A stretch of 64,000 nt of DNA, from positions 1,550,001 to 1,614,000 of the forward strand of contig OX442315.1 of the NCBI GenBank assembly GCA_949358305.1, given 5' to 3'. Below, in pieces: positions 20,101 to 28,211 of this stretch. The position numbers were made by a program, and so were the translations under genes. Under the pieces are notes generated by a model. It searched no databases. It was given only the letters and a program-made list of their open reading frames with translations, and was not told where the DNA came from. Position 1 is the stretch's first letter, and every line of letters begins with the position of its first letter. This stretch comes from Strigamia acuminata. Lineage: Eukaryota > Arthropoda > Chilopoda > Geophilomorpha > Linotaeniidae.

Positions 20101-20202
20101 GTCGGCGCCTTTACGACTGCCGGCTCTCTTGTTTGCGTCGGAGTCGGAATCTGTTACTCGGGTATTATCTGCCATTTCTTGCTTTGGGTATGATGTAATC
20201 AC
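17092..20202 (-). CDS. gag: Gag polyprotein of the Gypsy element, 1036 aa
   Basis: An unusually long Gag. The N-terminal half is low-complexity and charged, with an Arg/Glu/Ser-rich stretch in the middle (RERERDERRERERDDRRRG). A retrotransposon capsid region follows (around QFYIQNRFDGSWKAGDRF to EYSQRVLLEE, with the W-Y-Q-G-L motif). One zinc knuckle lies near the C-terminus, CFKCNQPGHYSNEC (CX2CX4HX4C), for RNA packaging. Start: ATG at 20202; a second in-frame ATG (MADNTR) ten codons on is an equally good start. Translation ends at 17092 unless ribosomes slip into pol. Confidence 0.9.
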   Translation of the reverse strand: MITSYPKQEMADNTRVTDSDSDANKRAGSRKGADYHLRSGGPLPKASAHEARQKRRKPKPDRRSASEASHPSRAETRQRLDETERGEEQSHSKLPRSNRDGETSGNEVLSRNQSPRLTHDTEVGSPKAASPIQKTASNTTANSALNTPVTHSRPASVVSEGHKSNSSSVKRVSSQPYSVSGTLIDAMQLAQAEGVRYTLPTGKITVYETLQIVRAALKAHSVSPQITIVEGAHAQQLVDSAQFEADAENEARQAIRERRRKLAEREAQALEYGRTQPNPTTPEEVEIVDRALRAHRYAFHSQQEAERAFMARLRRDDPKSVRKPEISSSELSDESLEGDPKRTPKAKPKPQPERATPATPRKRDASAREQQTRPRMQALDSATNNAITRLINANNARRNEEQALTSQQHDNPQGTEWQQPVPILKDDESSRRQSHDRTSSREEGKRDERPKYFHYGNSDSSSDGLESNAPSHHDSERGSGERRRERERDERRERERDDRRRGRKESNSSRRNPPRRSPSPDPSSDPSSNDDRRKDKSSNRRKRSNSPRDREKRRRSENSDHRREEFQDLPRQSAFTDSTGRQYTMGELGRALLGSLKAEGIDLSKRNDRNRSTGDRVKKKYAVSRRDTMSVTGNIRWQFYIQNRFDGSWKAGDRFLDEVIRIKTATKATVGDMLTHGIVELMTGSAREWYQGLKGVNWDDFLMRFDLRYGETPEEVSRKMRGLRQMPGETIMDYDIRARLLFEKAPMEFHATGFNLFFLGGLSEYSQRVLLEERAPTGGSYEEMSAFLFENTIDIEKRYYSALPEAEKAATAKRLKLSAERYGATDKIMRPTEYLSGIMELAEASVGLQIKNKLTSTLPSNPLAAPKKAPTASAMQATLEEVKEGEEAGQDAGKSDEKEEKDDYSTDEEIRSYRDTLSTGCDEEGPLVHLIHRDRAVEEFRARLKPNAGRIPKYFRKNYTPPSKADPEKKKSIEAPRDKSNIRCFKCNQPGHYSNECPRTAKEDAKFDAIMKQMAEIKLAMAKNESKNESAQAAKK

Positions 20203-20227
20203 AGGTTAGAATCAGTTATTCAACTTG

Positions 20228-20245
20228 ATCCCGGACAGGCCCCCA
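20228..20245 (-). other. Primer-binding site, proline-tRNA-like
   Basis: The minus strand reads TGGGGGCCTGTCCGGGAT two bases inside the 5' LTR. It is complementary to a tRNA 3' end with C as the discriminator base and resembles the proline-tRNA type used by several retroviruses (16 of 18 positions by my comparison). The element at 31128 has nearly the same site. Confidence 0.7.
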
Positions 20246-20247
20246 CG

Positions 20248-21264
20248 TGTCGCGCTCAACTCTAACCGTCGCTAACTCGTGGGTTGATTACTTAATTCGA
20301 CTAACTCACTACCGCTTTGTCTCAAGCGGTTTACCCAAAGAAATGATTACACAGATATAAAAGGTAAAATATAATATAGATTTATTCTGTGGGACAATGT
20401 ACAGATATATCTTATATATATATATGAAAGGTAGGTAAAAGGTAAATCGGAATGGGTGAAGGGAAATGGAAAGGTAAAGGTATGATGAAAGCTGGCTGGA
20501 ATCGGCGAGGTCGTCTGTTGTTTCGTTCGCGTCCAAGATGGCGTCGTCGTTGTGGCAACGCGATGTCGTCTTGGGCCGGCGTGGCAATATGGCGTCCTCG
20601 GCTCGTCTCTGGCTGGTCCTTCGGGCTCACGCTGGTCGGGCGCGAGTGAATGCTTAGTTAAAAGGCTTACTTCGGGCTGTTGTCTAGGTTTTTGTGTGGT
20701 GTCCGGCGATCACACAGCGGCGGACTCTTCTGGCTCCCGGCGATCACACAGCGGCGGGAACGCTCGTCGTGGTTTAACTGCAGTTTAGGCTTGTGCGACC
20801 GTTTGTCTGCACAACTCGCTAAACTGGAGTGGTTTTTACTATTTCTAGCTGGTGTGCTAAAATAGTGTGGTAATCTTATCTCGCAGGTTACTCTGCGGAG
20901 TTTGACACTGACCAAACGTACTCACGGTAAATTGTCCTTTGTCCTTGGTCAATCCCAGTATATTTTACTTGGGCCTGATCTTGTAGGACGACGGGTTTAC
21001 GTGTGTTTCTCGTTTGATGGTTGTGTTGGTTCTGCCCGCTCAGTGCAAGGCACATTCCTTTGCACAAAGCGGGGTTGACAGGTGACCGGAATCACCCAAT
21101 GGTGGGGTGGACGAGCCATCCCCACTCCCTCAGGGCAGACGCCTGTCCATTGACTAGATGTCAATGCACTGAGGGAAGGGAGACGCGCTTGCGGCTCCCC
21201 TTACACCCGAAACGAGGTCACGAGAGAAACTCTTCGTTGACCCCGGTCCAGTCGGGTCACAACA
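20248..21264 (-). repeat. 5' LTR of the Gypsy element (1017 bp)
   Basis: Reads the same as 7768-8784 along its whole length by line-by-line inspection. It should contain the promoter for the minus-strand transcript; no convincing TATA box could be assigned. Confidence 0.92.
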
Positions 21265-21603
21265 CGGTGTCTTCATGTGTACGTCCACTACCCCTGAGTT
21301 TACGGAGTTTGCTTTGAAGACTGATAACGGCAAGATTCCTGAATCTCTGTCGATATCATGCATAGAGCCGTTGATTTACTACAATGCACACGTGAAAGCA
21401 TCAAAACTGTGGTCCCTGTTGAACAGTAGTCGTGTTATTGACAGCATTCACTTTCTCCAAGTAATGACAAAAATGCTTCTTTCTATCTTTGATCAATTTC
21501 ATAATATTGACAAATTTCCTTTTTGAGAATCCATCCGAAAACCTGAAAGAAAATTTAACGCATCTGTCCACTCCGTTAGGGTTGTGTGCAGCGATCAGCA
21601 TTG
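21265..21603 (+). pseudogene. Gene B exon 1, right part after the Gypsy insertion
   Basis: Resumes at the duplicated CGGT and completes the FPxVxxC motif (FPGVFMC when compared with the uninterrupted copy at 25433). The frame stops at 21524-21526 but continues one base out of phase as FENPSENLKENLTHLS...GLCAAISI to a GTAAGA donor at 21604. The same break is present at 25917-25919, so it predates the duplication. Confidence 0.7.
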
Positions 21604-21982
21604 GTAAGAATATCTCATTTCAGTTTATTTATGCAAACTTCTCAATTTTACATCTAACAAGGGGAGAGCACTAATAAGCTATTTTAAAATTTTAAAATTA
21701 ATTATGTGAGATAACAATTACAAGTAGTTCTTTAACCATTTCAAAGCGTTTTGCTCCATAAGCTAGAGTTAAGTAACAATGACATTGTCAATGTAGAACT
21801 TTGTTGGCTGAGGGAGTTCAATTTTCATGCAAATAAGCTGAGTAAAAAGGTGTAGCACTACACTTGGTGATTAGCCTGTTCAAACCTTACTCTGGAACCC
21901 AAGTAATTTGATATCTCATGACATATGACATCACAACTTTGTTTCCCAACATGACTGCCTGCATGAAGGCAACAGTAGTGTG

Positions 21983-22054
21983 TAGTGGCGGCCCAGTGGT
22001 TAAGGCAATGGACTAGGAATCTTTCCACACAGGTTCAAATCCTGTTGTCTGTGA
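21983..22054 (+). repeat. tRNA-Ser-like sequence in left arm
   Basis: GGCCCAGTGGTTAAGGCAAT (A-box-like) and GGTTCAAATCC (B box) around a GACTAGGAATC anticodon-like loop. The variable arm is missing and the loop reads AGG instead of a serine anticodon, so it is not a working tRNA. Confidence 0.6.
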
Positions 22055-22217
22055 AAATTTTTGCTTTTATTTTTTATTTATTTTTAGCAGTAAAGTTAAT
22101 GTTTGTTATTTTATATTTGTTTTTAAAAAAATTTAATATAATTAATTTTAATTTTTTAACAAATATAAAATTACAAACATTAACTTTACTGCTAAAAATA
22201 AATAAAAATAAATTTTC

Positions 22218-22289
22218 ATAGACAACAGGATTTGAACCTGTGTAGAAAGATTCCTGGTTCATTGCCTTAACCACTGGGCCACCACTACA
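22218..22289 (-). repeat. tRNA-Ser-like sequence in right arm
   Basis: Inverted counterpart of 21983-22054 with a few substitutions. Confidence 0.6.
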
Positions 22290-22856
22290 CACTATTGTTG
22301 CCTTCATGCAGGCAGTCATGTTGGTAAACAAAGTTGTGATGTCATATGTGATGAGATATCAAATTACTTTAATTCCAGAGTAAGGTTTGAACAGACTAAT
22401 CACCAATTGTAGTGCTACACTTGACCTTTTTATTCAGCCTATTTGCATGAAAAATGAACTCCCTCAGCCAACAAAGTTCTACATTTACAATGACATTGTT
22501 ACTTAACTCTAGCTTATGGAGCAAAATGCTTTGAAATAGTTAAAGAACTACTTGTAATTGTTATCTCACATAATTCATTTTAAAATTTTAAAATAGCTTA
22601 TTAGTGCTCTCCCCTTGTAAGTTAAATTTTTTTATTTAAGTCTACTGCCATTGTGATTTGTGATAGGAACCTTCTCTGCTGATACATGCATTCAATAAAG
22701 CATAACACGGTCGAGAGGCTCGGTGTAACTTTTGTTTTGAGCCTTGAATTTGGAATTTGACCCAGAAATGTTAGTTTTTTTGGCTATTCTGGAAATTTGG
22801 GGAAATTTATGCCAATTTATGCCAATTTTTCTATGCGAGTGTTGGTGGTCAACCTA

Positions 22857-22918
22857 TAACATTTACAAGCATTTACATTTACAAGCATTTACATTTACAA
22901 GCATTTACATTTACAATA
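22857..22918. repeat. Short tandem repeat, 16-bp unit CATTTACAAGCATTTA
   Basis: About four units just before exon 2; copy 2 at 27250-27311 is identical, and gene C (39880) has only about one and a half units. Confidence 0.75.
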
Positions 22919-22946
22919 TTCTTATGTTTCAATTTGTTTTGTTTAG

Positions 22947-23041
22947 ATCAACAAGTTCATTTATCGAATCCAAAAATGCAATTGGTTTTTAAATTTGACG
23001 AAACGAATCTTGGCAACAGATGTTCAAATCCGCAAATTAAG
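22947..23041 (+). CDS. Gene B exon 2, copy 1: extracellular segment, module 1
   Basis: 95 bases between acceptor TTTTGTTTAG and donor GTGAAT. With the one-base carry from exon 1 it reads DQQVHLSNPKMQLVFKF...GNRCS and ends in phase 0, as exon 3 requires. It corresponds to exon 7 of module 2. Gene C has the same exon at 39930. Confidence 0.72.
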
Positions 23042-23230
23042 GTGAATTTTTAGTAAAGGGGGAGCTGTCATTAGGCTGACAAACATAAGTATTAATGGGT
23101 GAACGAACACTATTGCTGTTTCTGCTTACTCTACTCTTATGAATTCACAAATAATTCAGCTTGTTTTGAGTTATTGGAAATGACTACTTTTATAATTCCA
23201 AATCCTAAGAAAATTATTTTTACACCAGTT

Positions 23231-23609
23231 TGTGACTGGTATGGTCTTCGCTAGTGCAAACAGGGGACTGCAGACACTAGTTTGGGATGCACACTCACTT
23301 AAATAACGAGAACTCCCCTAATATTGGTTGGTTGGCCTTTATTAGTGTTGTCTAGGGGTATGGGGAATCCCGCTACCCGTTGCGGGGGTGCCACGAAGGC
23401 ACGCCGCACTGGCAACCGACCCGTCACACACTGGGCGTGAGTCCAATGGGTGACGTGGTCGGTTCGACTAAACATTCGTGTCGTACTTACCTACGACCCG
23501 CGTATCCGCTCATGGAGGCTGCGCTATGGAATCCGCCATAGCACTGAGCATCAACGTGGTGAATGGTGAGGAGTACAGAATCCAGCCGGGACACGTCTTG
23601 TCTCCTAGA
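23231..23609 (-). mobile_element. Truncated copy of the solo LTR at 27624
   Basis: Identical to the first 379 bases of the LTR at 27624-28211, preceded by the same AGTT target, and cut at the duplication breakpoint. It is a duplicate of one insertion, not a second one. Confidence 0.85.
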
Positions 23610-23680
23610 ATTCACCATAGACATACAAAACTTCAAATTTTATTTAAAATTTGGCAGCCTATCTCGGTAGAACCTCCACT

Positions 23681-25338
23681 TGTGACGATTCTACTTTTGG
23701 CTGGTTTAATAGCCATTTAAGATAGATAACTAATCGGTTTATACAAGACGTTGCTAAGTTTAGCAACAACCTAACCGAGATAAGCTACGGAAGCCTTCAC
23801 AAACATGAATACGTGATCGAATAGAAATAACTTACAGTTTTAGTGTGACTTAACATATTTATTACTAAATATTAATGATAACAAAAAAATGGGTTCTTCA
23901 CGCGTGTAAACGGGCGGCATCAACTGGTTGAGGATCCGGGCGAAGCCAGAGGGATACGGCTGACTTGCGGCATCGTCACAAATATCGCTACGGAGACGTA
24001 TTTGGTCCGCAGCATCGATTATCTAAATATGCGAAGAGTCCTTCGTATAAACAGGAATATTCGGCAGAATATTCCATTGTTTCAAATGAATAAAAGTAAA
24101 GTAATTAGTGGAATACAACAAATGAATTGTTGTATAAATATTAATTGGGCGGGGACCGTCACGACAATTGAGAGAACGTCGCGGGAGTTGTTGAGACTCC
24201 ATCCGCCAGCATGCCTTACGACGACAAGATCTCGTGATCAGGCGCCGAGTATTTAATTGTGTGCTTTAACTCGCTATCGGTGGTACCAACCACCAGGTAA
24301 ACATTTCTATGGACTTACCGGGTCTAAAAGATATTGCCAATACAGGATTACCAATGCCCGAGTAATTTGTTTAACATGATATATTTTATATCATTCACGG
24401 GTTACTAACCCGGAGGGTATGATGGGGCGGGGACCGTCACGACAGTCGAGAGAACCATCGCGGGAGGATTTGACTCCTCCATCCGCCAGCATGCCTTACG
24501 ATGGCGGGATCCAACGATCGAGCACCGGGTAAAATATTATTTGGCCACTGCCGTTGGATTACCATTATCCAGGTAGTTATTTATCGCAACATCTGCAGAT
24601 ATTACTCACGGGCTACCAACCCGGCGTGTTACCTGTGCATTAGGCCTTTACCGACTTTTAACGAGCGGAAGGACCAATCGTAGAAAGACGGGAACCTGCG
24701 TGGGCTGTTTACAACAACCATCCTGCAGCGGACTGTGGCCAGTTAGCTGAGAGACCTACTTTCATTTAGCAAGGTCGTACTGTATACGACCGTTATATTA
24801 AGCCACCGTACGAAGTCCTACTGTCCCGTAGAACAGCTGGCTAACGTTACGGGGCCATTTCATGCGAATGCATGTCTATTACCGGAGTTGGCCTTCCCGA
24901 AAAGGCCCTACAACAGTAATAACAAAATAGTAATGAATACTAATTGTGGAGAACTGAGGTGGCCTGATGTGTCGATAGAGAATAATGAAATCAAACGATA
25001 ACAATTCAACTACAGACAATATACAAGTTCAGTTATCAAAATCAAGCCAGGGGGTGGGTGAGAAACTGGAGCTTATATAGTTCTGTAGAACTACTAGATT
25101 GGCGACAGCCAATCAGCGTACGAATCGACGGATTCGTGGGTCACTAGTCCGGACCTAATATATGACTATGTCCAGATGGGCCCAGTTGGGGTCCAGAAGG
25201 GTCCGATTGGTTCCCTTCGACAGGTAAGTAATGTGGATATTGATTCGATAGAATCAACATCATCAAGTAATTAATACTTAGTTTATGTCGAATAAAATAG
25301 TTATATTTTATTCACCGTGTCTAAATAATTATTTATCA
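23681..25338. mobile_element. Solo LTR or LTR-like element (1658 bp)
   Basis: Starts TGTGACGATT and ends TTATTTATCA, flanked by CACT at 23677-23680 and 25339-25342. It contains a 270-bp tandem pair (24148 and 24424). The first ~330 bases recur as a diverged fragment at 40149, confirming a dispersed repeat. No coding region. It lies between the two copies of the segmental duplication. Confidence 0.65.
24148..24540. repeat. Two tandem copies, about 275-bp period, inside the LTR-like element
   Basis: GGGCGGGGACCGTCACGACA...ATCCGCCAGCATGCCTTACGA occurs at 24148-24260 and 24424-24540 with scattered substitutions. Confidence 0.75.
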
Positions 25339-25432
25339 CACTTTTTAGTTTTAACCGAGTTTGAAATACGCGCGTTGGTTAAACAGCGCCATCTATGGTG
25401 AACATTGATAACTATCGATTTGTAATCATCAC

Positions 25433-25996
25433 AGACAAGTATAATGCACCCACAGATACCAACTACGCTTTCTTAAGCATCGTCCGAAAGATAAACGACG
25501 GTAAACTCAATTTTCTTTTCCGCTTCTTCTGGTGCTTCATTCTCATGCTGAGCATACTTCTCTGCATTGCATTGATCTACGACCGATTTGCTTACTACTG
25601 GTCCGAGCCTTCAATTGTCAACATTTACAGCCAAGAGGTCAACACTATTGACTTTCCCGGTGTCTTCATGTGTACGTCCACTACCCCTGAGTTTACGGAG
25701 TTTGCTTTGAAGACTGATAACGGCAAGATTCCTGAATCTCTGTCGATATCATGCATAGAGCCGTTGATTTACTACAATGCACACGTGAAAGCATCAAAAC
25801 TGTGGTCCCTGTTGAACAGTAGTCGTGTTATTGACAGCATTCACTTTCTCCAAGTAATGACAAAAATGCTTCTTTCTATCTTTGATCAATTTCATAATAT
25901 TGACAAATTTCCTTTTTGAGAATCCATCCGAAAACCTGAAAGAAAATTTAACGCATCTGTCCACTCCGTTAGGGTTGTGTGCAGCGATCAGCATTG
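25433..25996 (+). pseudogene. Gene B exon 1, copy 2 (uninterrupted but frameshifted)
   Basis: Carries TM1 and the complete IDFPGVFMC motif of module 1. It continues to the stop at 25917-25919, after which the frame resumes one base out of phase up to the GTAAGA donor at 25997. An ATG at 25395 in the adjoining unrelated sequence could start translation but is not conserved. Confidence 0.7.
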
Positions 25997-26375
25997 GTAA
26001 GAATATCTCATTTCAGTTTATTTATGCAAACTTCTCAATTTTACATCTAACAAGGGGAGAGCACTAATAAGCTATTTTAAAATTTTAAAATTAATTATGT
26101 GAGATAACAATTACAAGTAGTTCTTTAACCATTTCAAAGCGTTTTGCTCCATAAGCTAGAGTTAAGTAACAATGACATTGTCAATGTAGAACTTTGTTGG
26201 CTGAGGGAGTTCAATTTTCATGCAAATAAGCTGAGTAAAAAGGTGTAGCACTACACTTGGTGATTAGCCTGTTCAAACCTTACTCTGGAACCCAAGTAAT
26301 TTGATATCTCATGACATATGACATCACAACTTTGTTTCCCAACATGACTGCCTGCATGAAGGCAACAGTAGTGTG

Positions 26376-26447
26376 TAGTGGCGGCCCAGTGGTTAAGGCA
26401 ATGGACTAGGAATCTTTCCACACAGGTTCAAATCCTGTTGTCTGTGA
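26376..26447 (+). repeat. tRNA-Ser-like sequence, left arm, copy 2
   Basis: Same as 21983-22054. Confidence 0.6.
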
Positions 26448-26610
26448 AAATTTTTGCTTTTATTTTTTATTTATTTTTAGCAGTAAAGTTAATGTTTGTT
26501 ATTTTATATTTGTTTTTAAAAAAATTTAATATAATTAATTTTAATTTTTTAACAAATATAAAATTACAAACATTAACTTTACTGCTAAAAATAAATAAAA
26601 ATAAATTTTC

Positions 26611-26682
26611 ATAGACAACAGGATTTGAACCTGTGTAGAAAGATTCCTGGTTCATTGCCTTAACCACTGGGCCACCACTACA
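26611..26682 (-). repeat. tRNA-Ser-like sequence, right arm, copy 2
   Basis: Same as 22218-22289, inverted relative to 26376. Confidence 0.6.
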
Positions 26683-27339
26683 CACTATTGTTGCCTTCAT
26701 GCAGGCAGTCATGTTGGTAAACAAAGTTGTGATGTCATATGTGATGAGATATCAAATTACTTTAATTCCAGAGTAAGGTTTGAACAGACTAATCACCAAT
26801 TGTAGTGCTACACTTGACCTTTTTATTCAGCCTATTTGCATGAAAAATGAACTCCCTCAGCCAACAAAGTTCTACATTTACAATGACATTGTTACTTAAC
26901 TCTAGCTTATGGAGCAAAATGCTTTGAAATAGTTAAAGAACTACTTGTAATTGTTATCTCACATAATTCATTTTAAAATTTTAAAATAGCTTATTAGTGC
27001 TCTCCCCTTGTAAGTTAAATTTTTTTATTTAAGTCTACTGCCATTGTGATTTGTGATAGGAACCTTCTCTGCTGATACATGCATTCAATAAAGCATAACA
27101 CGGTCGAGAGGCTCGGTGTAACTTTTGTTTTGAGCCTTGAATTTGGAATTTGACCCAGAAATGTTAGTTTTTTTGGCTATTCTGGAAATTTGGGGAAATT
27201 TATGCCAATTTATGCCAATTTTTCTATGCGAGTGTTGGTGGTCAACCTATAACATTTACAAGCATTTACATTTACAAGCATTTACATTTACAAGCATTTA
27301 CATTTACAATATTCTTATGTTTCAATTTGTTTTGTTTAG

Positions 27340-27434
27340 ATCAACAAGTTCATTTATCGAATCCAAAAATGCAATTGGTTTTTAAATTTGACGAAACGAA
27401 TCTTGGCAACAGATGTTCAAATCCGCAAATTAAG
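27340..27434 (+). CDS. Gene B exon 2, copy 2
   Basis: Same 95-base exon as 22947-23041. Lying nearer to exon 3, this copy would be the one spliced to it if the gene is transcribed from the second exon 1. Confidence 0.72.
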
Positions 27435-27623
27435 GTGAATTTTTAGTAAAGGGGGAGCTGTCATTAGGCTGACAAACATAAGTATTAATGGGTGAACGAA
27501 CACTATTGCTGTTTCTGCTTACTCTACTCTTATGAATTCACAAATAATTCAGCTTGTTTTGAGTTATTGGAAATGACTACTTTTATAATTCCAAATCCTA
27601 AGAAAATTATTTTTACACCAGTT

Positions 27624-28211
27624 TGTGACTGGTATGGTCTTCGCTAGTGCAAACAGGGGACTGCAGACACTAGTTTGGGATGCACACTCACTTAAATAAC
27701 GAGAACTCCCCTAATATTGGTTGGTTGGCCTTTATTAGTGTTGTCTAGGGGTATGGGGAATCCCGCTACCCGTTGCGGGGGTGCCACGAAGGCACGCCGC
27801 ACTGGCAACCGACCCGTCACACACTGGGCGTGAGTCCAATGGGTGACGTGGTCGGTTCGACTAAACATTCGTGTCGTACTTACCTACGACCCGCGTATCC
27901 GCTCATGGAGGCTGCGCTATGGAATCCGCCATAGCACTGAGCATCAACGTGGTGAATGGTGAGGAGTACAGAATCCAGCCGGGACACGTCTTGTCTCCTA
28001 GATGAATACCTTTCTCCTCGGGAGCTAATGCGGACACGTCCTTCTCCGTGTCCAGCAACACACACACACTACTCTCCACTCTTCTCCCCACCACACCACT
28101 CCACTCTCTCCTCCCCGGGCTAGGTCAATCACCCTCACAGGGGTTGACCTTTGGGGCCGTATGGCGGTGTGTGGCAGTGCCGCAGGTCACCCAGGTGGTC
28201 TGACGGTCACA
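27624..28211 (-). mobile_element. Solo LTR of the Gypsy-like family (588 bp)
   Basis: TGTGACTGG...GGTCACA flanked by AGTT at 27620-27623 and 28212-28215. Gene C intron 2 has the uninterrupted site (TTTACACCAATTG at about 40850). It contains the family marker GTTGTCTAGG in the same direction as the full elements. Confidence 0.85.

Larger units (their letters stand above)
7768..21264 (-). mobile_element. Ty3/Gypsy LTR retrotransposon with a third ORF (13,497 bp)
   Basis: Two 1017-bp LTRs in which I saw no difference, 4-bp target duplication CGGT, a proline-tRNA-like primer site, a polypurine tract, and three intact minus-strand ORFs: gag, pol (protease-RT-RNase H-integrase, the Gypsy order) and an env-position ORF of 921 codons. 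Identical LTRs and open frames indicate a very recent, possibly active insertion. It sits in exon 1 of gene B, antisense to it, and is absent from the duplicate exon at 25433. At 13.5 kb it is long for the family, because of the third ORF and a 1.4-kb spacer. Confidence 0.93.
21658..22617. mobile_element. 960-bp palindromic (foldback) element with tRNA-like arms
   Basis: Arms of about 460 bases: CAAGGGGAGAGCACTAATAA at the left end, its exact complement at the right end, and near-continuous complementarity inward to an AT-rich centre near 22140. TAA directly flanks both ends (21655-21657, 22618-22620), a PIF/Harbinger-like 3-bp target. Each arm holds a tRNA-Ser-like sequence. No ORF of its own. 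It sits in intron 1 of gene B. Confidence 0.75.
21265..23609 (+). repeat. Segmental duplication, copy 1, right piece
   Basis: Same sequence as 25658-28002 at constant offset 4393; open frames in both have identical translations. Contents: end of exon 1, palindromic element, exon 2 and the first 379 bases of a solo LTR. The match ends abruptly at CTCCTAGA inside that LTR. Confidence 0.9.
26051..27010. mobile_element. Palindromic element, copy 2
   Basis: Duplicate of 21658-22617 at offset 4393, part of the segmental duplication; same TAA flanks. Confidence 0.75.
25433..28002 (+). repeat. Segmental duplication, copy 2 (without the Gypsy element)
   Basis: Continuous equivalent of 7539-7767 plus 21265-23609. 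It is the empty site that proves the Gypsy insertion point and its CGGT target. It begins inside exon 1 next to unrelated sequence, so it has no native start codon. Confidence 0.9.

Noticed and set aside
21983-22054. Functional tRNA-Ser gene
   Set aside because: Variable arm missing, anticodon loop altered, acceptor stem unpaired, and always embedded in the palindrome arms.
23160-23227. A further gene B exon (also 27553-27620) reading CFELLEMTTFIIPNPKK before an AGTT/GT site
   Set aside because: Exon 2 ends in phase 0 and exon 3 starts in phase 0; this piece would need a one-base carry, and in phase 0 it has a stop. Module 2 has no counterpart either. Treated as intron.
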